From Aureivirga marina (GTDB taxonomy: Bacteria > Bacteroidota > Bacteroidia > Flavobacteriales > Flavobacteriaceae): 64,000 bases of DNA. Made by a program: the position numbers and the translations under genes. Below the pieces are notes generated by a model, which was not told the DNA's origin, made no database searches, and worked only from the letters and a program-made list of their open reading frames with translations. Location of the stretch: NCBI RefSeq assembly GCF_015767265.1, contig NZ_JADPIB010000002.1, forward strand, positions 495,786-559,785, given 5' to 3'. Positions 8,520 to 17,500 of this stretch are shown here, piece by piece; the first letter of the stretch is position 1, and the number at the start of each line of letters is the position of its first letter.

Positions 8520-9275
8520 TTAAAATGTTTCGTGATTGATGTTTAAAATAAAGATAGTTCCTTTATTTAATTCTGACTTCATTTTTGATTTTCCGTTTAA
8601 TAGTTCTACTCTAGAATTGATATTTTTCAATCCAATTCCACCAGTACTTTCTTGTTGAAAACCAACACCATTATCTTCTATTTTTAATTGTAAATTTGTT
8701 TCTGTGATTCTTAAATAAATTTCTAAATGCGTTGCCTTTGCATGTTTTATAATATTATTTATCACTTCTTGAAAAACTCTAAAAAGTTGTAGTTTATGTG
8801 TTTTTTCGAGTTTTAAATCGTAAAATATTTGTGTGTAATAATTGATTTCAAATTCTGATTTCAAATCTGCAATTTGCTCTTCTAACAAATCTTGTAATTC
8901 CATCATTTCAAAAAAAGGAGGTGTTAAATCGTGTGAAATTCTTCTTGCTGTTTGCATTGCAGAAACAATTTTTTCTTTAATCGAATCGTGTTGACCATTA
9001 ATATAAAGCAAACGAAGAATATTTAATTGACTAACAAGATTATCATGCAAATCTCCTGCAATTCGATTTCTTTCCTCTTCTTGAATATCAATACTTCTTT
9101 GCAATAATTGTTTTTGAGCTTCCAATTTCAAATCTGCATTTTTTCGTTCTTGTTTTTGAATTTGTTTTACATAATTTCGAACTAAAATTACATTAACCAT
9201 TACTAAAATTAGAAAGAAAAAAATTACAACCCAGATCCAAATTGCAATGATTTCTGGTTTTTGCCATTCTGCCAT
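8520..9275 (-). CDS. Sensor histidine kinase, HisKA_3/HATPase type
   Basis: Partner of the NarL-type regulator. The 251 residues contain one membrane helix (about 10-32), a coiled linker, the HisKA_3 dimerisation box EEERNRIAGDLHDNLVSQL with phospho-accepting His77, an N box in EVINNIIKHAKATHLEI, and the G1 box DNGVGF followed by GGIGLKNINSRVELL. There is no extracellular or cytoplasmic sensor domain. The start ATG at 9273-9275 lies inside the upstream membrane-protein gene (52-bp overlap in another frame), which suggests translational coupling and that the upstream protein supplies the sensing part. Confidence 0.9.
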   Translation of the reverse strand: MAEWQKPEIIAIWIWVVIFFFLILVMVNVILVRNYVKQIQKQERKNADLKLEAQKQLLQRSIDIQEEERNRIAGDLHDNLVSQLNILRLLYINGQHDSIKEKIVSAMQTARRISHDLTPPFFEMMELQDLLEEQIADLKSEFEINYYTQIFYDLKLEKTHKLQLFRVFQEVINNIIKHAKATHLEIYLRITETNLQLKIEDNGVGFQQESTGGIGLKNINSRVELLNGKSKMKSELNKGTIFILNINHETF

Positions 9276-9883
9276 GCGAAGTAAATTATTGAGATATAAA
9301 TTAGTTGAAATAAAAATGCTCTAAACATCCAAAAAGGAGCTACTAAATCGATATGTTCATTGATTAAATAGTTGGATGCTAAAGAAATAATCGTATCTGT
9401 TGTATAAAAACTTAATATTGTAATATTGAAAAAAGTGGCGCCTTTTTTTAATTTTATTTTTCCTTGAATTACATCATTGAAAAACAAGAAACTCATTCCT
9501 ATAATCATTAAATTAAAAAGAATGACACTGAAAGAATGGTAATCTTCTACTTCTTTCATATCATAAATTTGAAGAAATAAAGTAATACTACTTATCCCAA
9601 ATATATAATATTTGAATTTCTTTATCCAAACGGTAAAAAACTTCTTATAAATCAAGTAAAGTAAAATAAGATTTACAAAGCTCGCCAAAGGAATGATATA
9701 AATATTTATATCATATTTATAAAGTATAATACTGTTTACAATCTCAAAAAATAAATTTGAGATCGTAAACAGTAAAAAATATTTTCTAATTCTTTTCACA
9801 AAGAAAATTAAAAATAAGCTTGTTATAATTGAAATTGTAATTGGTACGAAAACCAATAATTCTTCAACTAAATCATAATCCAT
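9224..9883 (-). CDS. Multi-pass membrane protein, probable sensory partner of the histidine kinase
   Basis: A 219-residue, very hydrophobic protein with about six or seven predicted membrane helices and no recognisable soluble domain. Its 3' end overlaps the kinase gene by 52 bp and it begins directly after the stop codon of the 257-residue gene upstream, so the three are one transcription unit. The shape resembles seven-helix sensor modules that in related kinases are fused to the N-terminus of the kinase, so it may be a split sensor. That is inference from layout; no family motif is visible. Confidence 0.7.
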   Translation of the reverse strand: MDYDLVEELLVFVPITISIITSLFLIFFVKRIRKYFLLFTISNLFFEIVNSIILYKYDINIYIIPLASFVNLILLYLIYKKFFTVWIKKFKYYIFGISSITLFLQIYDMKEVEDYHSFSVILFNLMIIGMSFLFFNDVIQGKIKLKKGATFFNITILSFYTTDTIISLASNYLINEHIDLVAPFWMFRAFLFQLIYISIIYFAWQNGKNQKSLQFGSGL

Positions 9884-10657
9884 TTATATCAAATTAAAGT
9901 CGTCTTTTCCTATATCACCAGAGAAAGGAGGAACTGGTCTACTTGTATTATACATTAAAAATGATTGCGGTTTTTCTTCTGTAGTATTAATATAATTTGA
10001 AATTATAAATTCTACTTCATATTTATTGGCTAGAGGAGTTTGTTCTCCAATAGGTAACGGATTTTCTACTTCCTTCTTTTTTAAACCATAAAAAGCTATC
10101 GCTTTATTAATTCCTGAACCTAATTGAAATAATTTTTCAAAATTTTCTCTTGGCATACAAATAACTTGTGGTTTATACTGTGTATTTGTCATCCATTGAT
10201 ACCCATAAACATTCCATAAAAAGTTTCTATTTAGTGCTTCCTCTCGAGAAACTTCTGTTCCATTATCAAATTCTGCGAAAGGATTGAAAATAGATAATTT
10301 CTCAGAATTTTCAATTTCTCTTGTAAAATTTGCTTTTAAAACTAAATTCGAAATCTCCGCTTCTGGATCAGCTCCTTTCAAATTTTTATCTGCCTTATCA
10401 CCAATCATATAAACATAAAATTGATTATGTTCTTCATTCGTAACAAAATAAATATGTACGTAATTTTCAGAATTATCCTTTAAATAAGTATTATATTGTT
10501 CTCTAGTTATTTCAAAACAAAATCCAAGATTCATCACATTTATTGCAATGGAAGGTTTCTCCGCAATTTCTTTCCACTTGCTTGTGTTTTCTCTAGCTTG
10601 ATTTAAAGTTAATGTTCTAGTTGTAGTTTTTGTTAAATTTGATTCAAATGTCTCCAT
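9884..10657 (-). CDS. Hypothetical protein (257 aa) leading the two-component operon
   Basis: I do not recognise this protein. It has no signal peptide or membrane helix and a mixed alpha/beta composition. Notable stretches are TLTLNQARENTSKWKE near the N-terminus, VYMIGDKADKN, FNPFAEFDNGTEVSREEALNRNFLWNVYGYQW in mid-protein, and a proline-rich C-terminus (TSRPVPPFSGDIG). The stop codon abuts the ATG of the membrane-protein gene, so it is probably co-expressed with the sensor kinase system. On the other side begins the immunity-gene island, so it could equally be the outermost accessory gene. Confidence 0.6.
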   Translation of the reverse strand: METFESNLTKTTTRTLTLNQARENTSKWKEIAEKPSIAINVMNLGFCFEITREQYNTYLKDNSENYVHIYFVTNEEHNQFYVYMIGDKADKNLKGADPEAEISNLVLKANFTREIENSEKLSIFNPFAEFDNGTEVSREEALNRNFLWNVYGYQWMTNTQYKPQVICMPRENFEKLFQLGSGINKAIAFYGLKKKEVENPLPIGEQTPLANKYEVEFIISNYINTTEEKPQSFLMYNTSRPVPPFSGDIGKDDFNLI

Positions 10658-10808
10658 TTCTCTAATATATTTTTTCGTTATCTCACAAATTTAACATTAC
10701 TAATGTATTAAAGTGTATTTTTTTATATTTTTTTTAATCCATATCAATTAATTAACAATCCAATCTTGAAGGATTTTTCTCATTGTAATAAATGAATATT
10801 TCTTTCTA

Positions 10809-11219
10809 CTATCTGAAAATTTTTAAAATGTTTTTTACTATAGAAATTTTAGAATTATCTAATTTTTCCAACATGAAATTCAAACGAATCATCGCATCTC
10901 TTGGATCAGGTTCTAAATTCATTATGATTTCAAGTAATAATTCTTCTTTATGAATTAAAAAATCAAATCTAAGTTTCTTTGTTTTTGAAATTGCTTCCCA
11001 AATTTGAATTCTTTCTTCTAAATTAAAATTTTCAAATGAATCCAATAATAACATCTGTAATGATTTAACAATTTTTATTTTATCCTGTTTTTCTTCTTCA
11101 ACATTTAGTTTTAATTTCTCTTTCCAACCCTCTTTGTTAATATTAATTTCGGGCAATTTATTTGAAACTAAAATTAATTCTTTATCTATTTTTAAAATCT
11201 CTTTAAGAATAAATTTCAT
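10809..11219 (-). CDS. Candidate immunity protein, paralogue of the gene at 14007
   Basis: A 136-residue cytoplasmic-looking protein of unknown fold. It is clearly homologous to the 163-residue protein at 14007-14498, which sits directly behind the RHS toxin: both share EI-L-IDKELIL-S near the N-terminus, LLDSF, ERI-IW-AIS-T, RFDF and the almost identical block ELLLEIIMNLEPD-RDAM-RLN. This copy lacks the C-terminal extension. Position at the end of an effector island and duplication suggest a spare or cross-protecting immunity protein. Function is inferred from context only. Confidence 0.6.
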   Translation of the reverse strand: MKFILKEILKIDKELILVSNKLPEININKEGWKEKLKLNVEEEKQDKIKIVKSLQMLLLDSFENFNLEERIQIWEAISKTKKLRFDFLIHKEELLLEIIMNLEPDPRDAMIRLNFMLEKLDNSKISIVKNILKIFR

Positions 11220-11249
11220 AACAATTTTCTACAGTTTTATTTATAAAAA

Positions 11250-11271
11250 AAGCCCAATTAAAATTGAGCTT
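11250..11271 (-). terminator. Terminator after the 210-residue immunity-island gene
   Basis: On the minus strand AAGCTCAATT/AATTGGGCTT (one G-T pair) forms a 10-bp stem around a 2-nt centre, followed by seven T. It lies about 66 bp after the stop codon at 11337. Confidence 0.65.
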
Positions 11272-11336
11272 ATCTATTTTTTTAATAATTAGTTCTAATA
11301 AAAAGGTATTCCTAATTATAAGATTTCTTTTTTATA

Positions 11337-11969
11337 TCACTTTTTATCAATATTCTCTTCTGGATTTATCATAAATAACTCAATTAGCTCGATAACTTCA
11401 TTCAAATCATTAAGTTGAAATTCTTTTTTCTTAACATAATCATTTGAAACATAATTTATTCCTTCAAAATTATATTTATTTTTTCCACAACAAAAATAAT
11501 ATGGTTTAGGATTATTTTTATCAAAATGTACATTGATAAAAAATTTATTTTTCGTTATGAATAAAATTTGTTCAAAATCTGTAAACTTTTCTAAGTTATT
11601 CAATAAACTATTTTTACAAATTGTCCATCCAGCATGAATTTTTAAAGAAACTAAATCTTTTGCATCTGGATTTAAAATTTTTTCTAAATCTCTATTAATA
11701 ACTTCTAGATTTTTATCACTTTTTTCAACATCAGGAATCCGATCAAAAATATCTCTATTCCATATTCCGTTTTCAATTTTGTCTTTTGAATAATATAATG
11801 TGTATCCAATATTTTCATCAGTAAAATACACATCTACTACTTCTTTTGTTTTTTGATTAATTCCATTAAAAATTAAAATATCTTCCAAATAATCATCTTC
11901 AATCATTCTATTAACAGCAACATGCCAACATTCATTAATTTTTAATTTTCTAAAATCTTTGTTATTCAT
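11337..11969 (-). CDS. Candidate immunity protein with an internal duplication
   Basis: A 210-residue protein of unknown family, no signal peptide. The two halves look related: residues about 8-33 (LKINECWHVAVNRM, then LEDILIF) and about 107-137 (LKIHAGWTICKNSL, then FEQILFI) share the pattern LKI--xW----N-(M/L) followed by an acidic stretch and a hydrophobic strand, and each is followed by a VxVxF/Y strand. Tandem two-domain folds of this sort are common in immunity proteins. It is flanked on both sides by terminator hairpins, so it behaves as a separate cassette. No function can be assigned from motifs. Confidence 0.55.
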   Translation of the reverse strand: MNNKDFRKLKINECWHVAVNRMIEDDYLEDILIFNGINQKTKEVVDVYFTDENIGYTLYYSKDKIENGIWNRDIFDRIPDVEKSDKNLEVINRDLEKILNPDAKDLVSLKIHAGWTICKNSLLNNLEKFTDFEQILFITKNKFFINVHFDKNNPKPYYFCCGKNKYNFEGINYVSNDYVKKKEFQLNDLNEVIELIELFMINPEENIDKK

Positions 11970-12041
11970 TAGTTCAATTATTTTTGATTGAAATCTGTAT
12001 AATAAAATCGAAAAGAAATAAAAATTATTTCCTTAAAAAAG

Positions 12042-12068
12042 AAAAACCCAATTTAGAACTGGGTTTTT
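12042..12068 (-). terminator. Terminator after the 150-residue immunity-island gene
   Basis: AAAAACCCA (12042-12050) pairs with TGGGTTTTT (12060-12068) and ends in a T run on the minus strand. It lies 13 bp after the stop of the gene at 12081 and separates it from the next cassette. Confidence 0.7.
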
Positions 12069-12080
12069 ATTATCATTAAT

Positions 12081-12533
12081 TTATTCTATTTTCAATATAT
12101 TATATTTTGAAGCTATAATTTCAATATAACTATCAGCTCCTACAATAAGAAAATGTTTTAATTTCAATCTATTTAATGGATCATATATCTTATTATTTTT
12201 TTCAAGTTTTTTTGAATTATCAACTTGGTAAAATCCCGAATCAGGATGATAATTATTTTCTTTCCAAAATTCCAAATCAGTTAATCCTTCATTTATTTTA
12301 AAAATTTCAAATTCATTTTCATCATATTTTTCAAAAAAATTTAGAGAAATACAATTAATTTCAGCTACAATTTCAAATTCAATTTTAATAGTATTATATG
12401 AATCATTTTTTAAATAATTTTTAAAACTTAAAACATCTAATAATATCTCCGTTTTATTTCGTTCTGTGTATTTAACTAATAAATCTGTTGTTGAAATTTC
12501 AAAATTTACTTCTTCAGGTATTAATATTTTCAT
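12081..12533 (-). CDS. Candidate immunity protein (150 aa)
   Basis: Unrecognised 150-residue acidic protein without signal or membrane segments. The C-terminal block LKHFLIVGADSYIEIIAS looks like the strand-helix end of several small immunity proteins, but I cannot name a family. A strongly A+T-rich gene standing alone between the 281-residue gene (79-bp gap) and its own terminator. In RHS/T6SS islands, strings of such genes usually protect against toxins of other strains. Confidence 0.55.
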   Translation of the reverse strand: MKILIPEEVNFEISTTDLLVKYTERNKTEILLDVLSFKNYLKNDSYNTIKIEFEIVAEINCISLNFFEKYDENEFEIFKINEGLTDLEFWKENNYHPDSGFYQVDNSKKLEKNNKIYDPLNRLKLKHFLIVGADSYIEIIASKYNILKIE

Positions 12534-12612
12534 GGTTTTGAAAAATATTAAATTGAATATTTATTGCTTAATTTTATTAGCTTTAAGTTATTCTTTAGCT
12601 TATTATTAATTG

Positions 12613-13458
12613 TTAACTCATATAATCAAACCAAAAATTTGATCTATTAATATTCATCATATCTCCTAAAAATTTCTTTTTTCTAAAATTAAATTTTTGA
12701 ATATTAAAATCTTCATTCATAGTAAAAAAAAACAATTCCATATCAACCTTATTCAACCTTAAATCAATATAACTTTCAAGTTCAATATATAGTTTTTTAA
12801 AAAAAGTATATTCAAGAAAATTATTAAAAATTTTCATGTTAACTTCCCTCCAATAAAAACAAGAACTATTAGACTGAAATTCATAAAAAAGAGTTGATTC
12901 ATAACACATTTTAGTTTCTTTATAAAAAAGATTTTCTTTTTCAGAAAATAAAAAAACCGAAAAAAACAAAAACATTGAATATTTCCCTTCAATATTTAAA
13001 TAATTCCAAAATGATTCTCTATTTAATTCAATAGTATTATTAAGAGCAATAAAAGTATTAAATAAACTAACCCATTCTAGGTTTTTATTATTGTTTATTT
13101 TCTTAATCAATATTTTTAAAAATTCATGTAACAATTTATTGTAACATTCTATTCCAATAACTTTAATTATAGCATTTTTATTAATAAAAAGTGCATCATT
13201 AAATTCATTTCCTATTAATTTAGAATTTTTATTACCGTTTTTAGACTGCATTTCAATAATATTCCTTAAATAAAATGGTTTAATATATTGAAATAAATCT
13301 TTTTGAATTTCTTCTGAATATTTTAAGTCTGTCGCAAAATTATATAAAATTAAATCATGATAATCTTTATTATTTTTTCTCAAAAATTCAGAAAAAATTT
13401 CCTTATCTGTTTCATATAATTTCATTTTTATATCAATCATTTTTTTCTCTATTGACAA
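12613..13458 (-). CDS. Candidate immunity protein of the orphan RHS tip (281 aa)
   Basis: A 281-residue protein, rich in Asn, Lys and Phe, with no known motif. A hydrophobic stretch near residues 160-175 (YSMFLFFSVFLFS) could be a buried helix rather than a membrane anchor. The ATG at 13456-13458 overlaps the end of the orphan RHS tip by 10 bp, the typical toxin-immunity arrangement, so it most likely neutralises the toxin encoded by that tip. Extreme A+T content suggests horizontal acquisition. No motif confirms the role. Confidence 0.55.
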   Translation of the reverse strand: MSIEKKMIDIKMKLYETDKEIFSEFLRKNNKDYHDLILYNFATDLKYSEEIQKDLFQYIKPFYLRNIIEMQSKNGNKNSKLIGNEFNDALFINKNAIIKVIGIECYNKLLHEFLKILIKKINNNKNLEWVSLFNTFIALNNTIELNRESFWNYLNIEGKYSMFLFFSVFLFSEKENLFYKETKMCYESTLFYEFQSNSSCFYWREVNMKIFNNFLEYTFFKKLYIELESYIDLRLNKVDMELFFFTMNEDFNIQKFNFRKKKFLGDMMNINRSNFWFDYMS

Positions 13459-13958
13459 ATTTTTGGAACTTTTGTATCTGACCCTTTTGGAGGAGACAAA
13501 TTAGCTACTTTATTTATATTTGGATATTTTTCTAAAACCTTATCCATAATACCTCTAATTCTAGCTTGATCTAATCCTTCACGTAAATTTTTTAATGCTG
13601 ATTTAATTTCTCCTTCATGAGTTCGCCAACCTTGACTCGGTGGTCTCATTGCACCAGTTATTTGCTCTCTAATTCGATGAATTACACCATGAAATCCTCT
13701 ACTTCCAAAATTACGTTTATTTCTATATGCAACTTCTCCTATTTTATCTATAAGTTCGTTATCTGTTAAATTTCTAAAGTTTATTAATCCTAAAGGATCA
13801 ATATTATTATTTAAATCTTCTACATAAGAATACATATTAGGCATTCCTCCAGCAAGCCCAATCGGATCCTGAGAAATAAACGTTCCTATATCTGTACAAT
13901 AATAGCGAAAACGATTGTAATACAAGCCTGTTTCATGATCATGATATTGCCTTTGATA
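13449..13958 (-). pseudogene. Orphan RHS C-terminal tip with toxin domain, no start codon
   Basis: The reading frame opens at 13958 immediately after an in-frame TAA and starts with the RHS tail (YQRQYHDHETGLYYNRF), reaching a stop at 13449. It contains the RHS boundary QDPIGLAGG, 18 residues between DPIGL and DPLGL, then a unique C-terminal domain of about 110 residues (RNLTDNELIDKIGEVAYR, SRGFHGVIHRIREQ, PSQGWRTHEGEIKSALKNLREG). There is no ATG before the boundary. Its first 111 bp are nearly identical to the matching part of the intact RHS gene. This is the structure of a silent, exchangeable toxin cassette. The toxin activity is not recognised. Confidence 0.8.
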
Positions 13959-13959
13959 T
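13849..13959. repeat. Direct repeat shared with the intact RHS gene (copy in the orphan tip)
   Basis: These 111 bp match 15011-15121 with six visible differences. They encode the conserved end of the RHS core just before the variable toxin, so they could serve as the crossover point for swapping toxin tips. Confidence 0.85.
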
Positions 13960-13965
13960 TATAAT

Positions 13966-13997
13966 AAAAAAGTTCAATATAAAAATTGAACTTTTTT
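13966..13997 (-). terminator. Terminator between the RHS immunity gene and the orphan tip
   Basis: A perfect 12-bp stem (13966-13977 with 13986-13997, AAAAAAGTTCAA/TTGAACTTTTTT) with an 8-nt loop. It ends the transcript of the gene at 14007 and would prevent expression of the orphan tip that begins 8 bp further on. Confidence 0.75.
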
Positions 13998-14006
13998 AAA
14001 TATTTT

Positions 14007-14498
14007 TTAATTATTCTTTATTATTAATTTTAATAAATCACTCATAGATTTATCATTTCCATTTTTTCTTTTATCAGAAAATGGGATTAATTCTTCAATA
14101 ATATTTATTTTTTTTTTGTCACAATTTTTAATTAGAGAATTTAATCTTAGCATGGCATCTCTATAGTCAGGCTCTAAATTCATAATTATTTCTAATAATA
14201 ATTCTTTTTTAAAATTGTAGTTTCTTTTACTCATTATAAAATCAAATCTAAATTTTTCTGTATTTGAAATTGCATTCCAAATAGCAATTCTTTCATTAAT
14301 CTTTAAATTCAAAAAAGAATCTAATAACTCTTCTTGTAGAGGCTCAATAATATCTATTTTTTTATTATTTTCTTCTTGAGCTCTCTTTTTTAATTTATTT
14401 TTCCAATCAACTTCTTTAATATTTATCTCTGGTGAATCTTGAGATATTAAAATTAATTCTTTATCAATTTCTAAAATTTTTTCTATTATAATTTCCAT
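14007..14498 (-). CDS. Probable immunity protein of the RHS toxin (163 aa)
   Basis: It lies 19 bp after the RHS toxin gene on the same strand, the usual place for the cognate immunity gene. The 163-residue protein has no signal peptide and begins EIIIEKILEIDKELILIS; the block ELLLEIIMNLEPDYRDAMLRLN is shared nearly unchanged with the paralogue at 10809-11219. Compared with that copy it has an insert (MSKRNYN) and a 25-residue C-terminal tail. The family is not one I can name. The cytoplasmic form suggests that the cognate toxin acts in the cytoplasm. A terminator hairpin follows. Confidence 0.65.
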   Translation of the reverse strand: MEIIIEKILEIDKELILISQDSPEINIKEVDWKNKLKKRAQEENNKKIDIIEPLQEELLDSFLNLKINERIAIWNAISNTEKFRFDFIMSKRNYNFKKELLLEIIMNLEPDYRDAMLRLNSLIKNCDKKKINIIEELIPFSDKRKNGNDKSMSDLLKLIIKNN

Positions 14499-14517
14499 TT
14501 ACATTTAATTAATAACT

Positions 14518-17500
14518 TTACTTACATGAGGGAGGTATCATTTTTCCATTCTTTTCTTTATAACCAGCTTTATCTAACATTTCTAATTCATCAGCATAAA
14601 CTGAAGGAATATTTAATTTTTTATTCCATAAATTATCTAATGTTTTATCAGAAACCAATTTAAATGTTGCCTTACTATCTATTAATCCTTGCATCCATGC
14701 CTTATTTACTCCTGGGCTCCACCTTCCTGATTGTAAAACATGATAACCAGGCATTTTTTTGTATTTAGCTGTATCTTTAATATTTCCAATAACAGGTGTT
14801 TTACTAGTATTATATGCTTCATTATACCATTTCCAACCTTCTTGCATATCAAGAGAATTAGACTTAGGATTATTCCATTTCATGTGATTACTATCAACAA
14901 AAGTATCTTTAAAAGCTTTCTGAAAATCTTCAAATGAGGCAATTTTCAATCCAAATTGATCAATATATATATTATTATCTTTTGTATAACCATAAATATT
15001 TGGATTATTTCCAGCAAGTCTAATCGGATCCTGAGAAATAAACGTTCCTATTTCTGTACAATAATAGCGAAAACGATTGTAATACAAGCCTGTTTCATAA
15101 TCATGATATTGTCCTTGATATCGAAATGGAATAAAAGAACGTTTCCCTTCAATACTACGCACTTTCCCATAAATATCCAATTCACATGACCATACTTTTT
15201 GACCGTTTTTATCGTAAGCAGCAGTCGGTGTTCCTAAGTAATCTGTGATAATCGAATAACTTTGCTCATTTTGAAGCTTCGCAATCGGTACAAATGTTCC
15301 TTCCTCAAAAACCCAAGTAATCAAATCTTTTGGAATCTCTTGTTGTAATTCTCCATTTTCATTAATACTCCTTGTAGTTTCCTCTGTTTTACAAGTCCAT
15401 TGATGAATCGGAACATCTCCATTCCAAACAAAATATGTAGTTTCTTCTCCAAAAGTTTTGGTCAATCTTCTTCCTAAAGCATCGTATGTAAAACTAACTT
15501 TTGCTCCATCAGGACGAACAACTTCTCCAAGCATTCCCTTTTGATTCCAATGATATTTCCACTTCTCAAATAGATTCGATTTCTCTATTAAATTTCCTAT
15601 CGCATCATATTTATACTTGAATTTCTCATCTTTTAAAAGCTGCCCTGCTTCTCCATATTTTCTATCCTTCTTTTCTGGAGTTTTAAACAAATTACCCACT
15701 TCATCTGGTAGCTTATAAATTTGTTTAAATCTATCATAAGTTCCATAAGCCAAATTCCCAAATGCATCATGATGAAATAAAACTTCTTTGTTTTGCAATT
15801 CATCAATTATCGCTGTCAATCGGTTATTAACATCCCAGTGATACGATTTTTTGATAGACATCTTCTCATGAACACTCACACTATGTCTTTGCGGACGTCC
15901 TGAACTATCATACAACCACTGTGAGCGTAATCCTCCTGGCAAGGTTCTCTCTAATTCTAATCCTAATTCATTTCTTAAATATCCTACTTCCCATTTGCTT
16001 TCTTGTTGAGTAGCACTTGTGTGAATAATATCTCCTTGTTTGTCACGCGTAACTTCAATATTTGCTCCCAAACTCGAAGTAATATTTGTTCGCTGACCTT
16101 GCCTGTCATAGGTACTTTCAATACAAATATCATTTTGATATTCCTTTAAAACGCGACCTAATGCATCTCGCTCCAAACGAACATTTCCATGAATATTTGC
16201 CGCTTCTATCAACAATCCATTTTTATCATAAGTGAATAATTCCTCACTCTTATCATCATGAATTATCTTGCTGATATTTCCTAAAGTATCATAAGTGTAA
16301 TTTGTAATTTTATGATCAGGAGTAATCACTTTTTCTACATTTCCTCCTGCATTTCGGCGATATTCTCGTTTTAATCCATCATATCCACTTTCTTCAATTA
16401 AATTCCCTAATTCATCTCTTTTGAAGTGATAAATATTTTTATGTTCATTTGTAATCGAAAGTAATTGATCATTTTTATCATACAAAAATTGAATCTCTGT
16501 ATTATTTTCCGAGCGACTTAGCATTCTTCCTGTCGGACTATAAGAAAATGCAACATCATGATATTTATCTTTTGCTTTGACAATATTGTCCATCGCATCA
16601 TATTCAAAATCTACATGATTTCCATCTTCAGTGTCCACAGTCTTTACACGTCCTAAATCATCATACTGAAAAAAGGATTTTATCTTACTGTCCGCAACCT
16701 GCTCTACTTGTCCATTTTTATTGTATTTCCATGCAACTTCTCGACCATTTTCCATCGTCATTTTCTCAACACGACCTCTTTTATCATAAGATAAATCAAT
16801 CTCAGAGCCGTTGGATTCCACAATTTTAATCAATAAATCATCCTTATATTTAAAATTACTTACATCTCCATCTGGTCCAATTTTCGAAGTCAATAAACCT
16901 CTCTCGTCATATTCCCAAATCCAAACTGCATCATTCGGATTTTTAGCCATCGTCAAACGATTATTCTCATAAATAAACTGACTAGTTGCGCCATTTGGCA
17001 AGCGAATCGAAGTTTGATTTCCATAGTCGTCATACCCATAATAAGTATGTAATCCCATCTTATCGGTATAACGAATAATTTCATTATCAATATTAAATTC
17101 CCACGATTCTGAATTCCCTAAAGCATCTGTCGTTTGAATAATCTGACCATCTGAAATTGTATGCACAGTTTTTGCTCCTAAAGCATCCGTTACAATCGTT
17201 TTTCCTTTTGCAAAAGTGAATTTTTCGTTTAAAACTTTTGTATCATATCCACGCTCAATACATTTTGGCTCTTCTGATTTTTCTTCATATTTCCAAAATT
17301 GTTTTGCGCCATTGGCATTTATTTTTTCAATTAATAAAGCACCATCATATCCATATTGCGTTTCTTGTCCGATTGAATCAATTCCTTTTAAAAGCTTTTT
17401 GTCTTCTGAATATTTATAGCGAACAAGATCTTTTTCTTTATTATAATAATGATTAAAAGTAAACACAGATTTCAGCAATCCGTTGGCATAATAAGTCACG

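Noticed and set aside
13449-13925. The orphan RHS tip as an ordinary gene starting at TTG 13923-13925
   Set aside because: That TTG codes for the conserved leucine in ETGLYYN of the RHS core. Homology continues upstream to 13958 where a stop codon sits, so it is a fragment rather than a gene with its own start.
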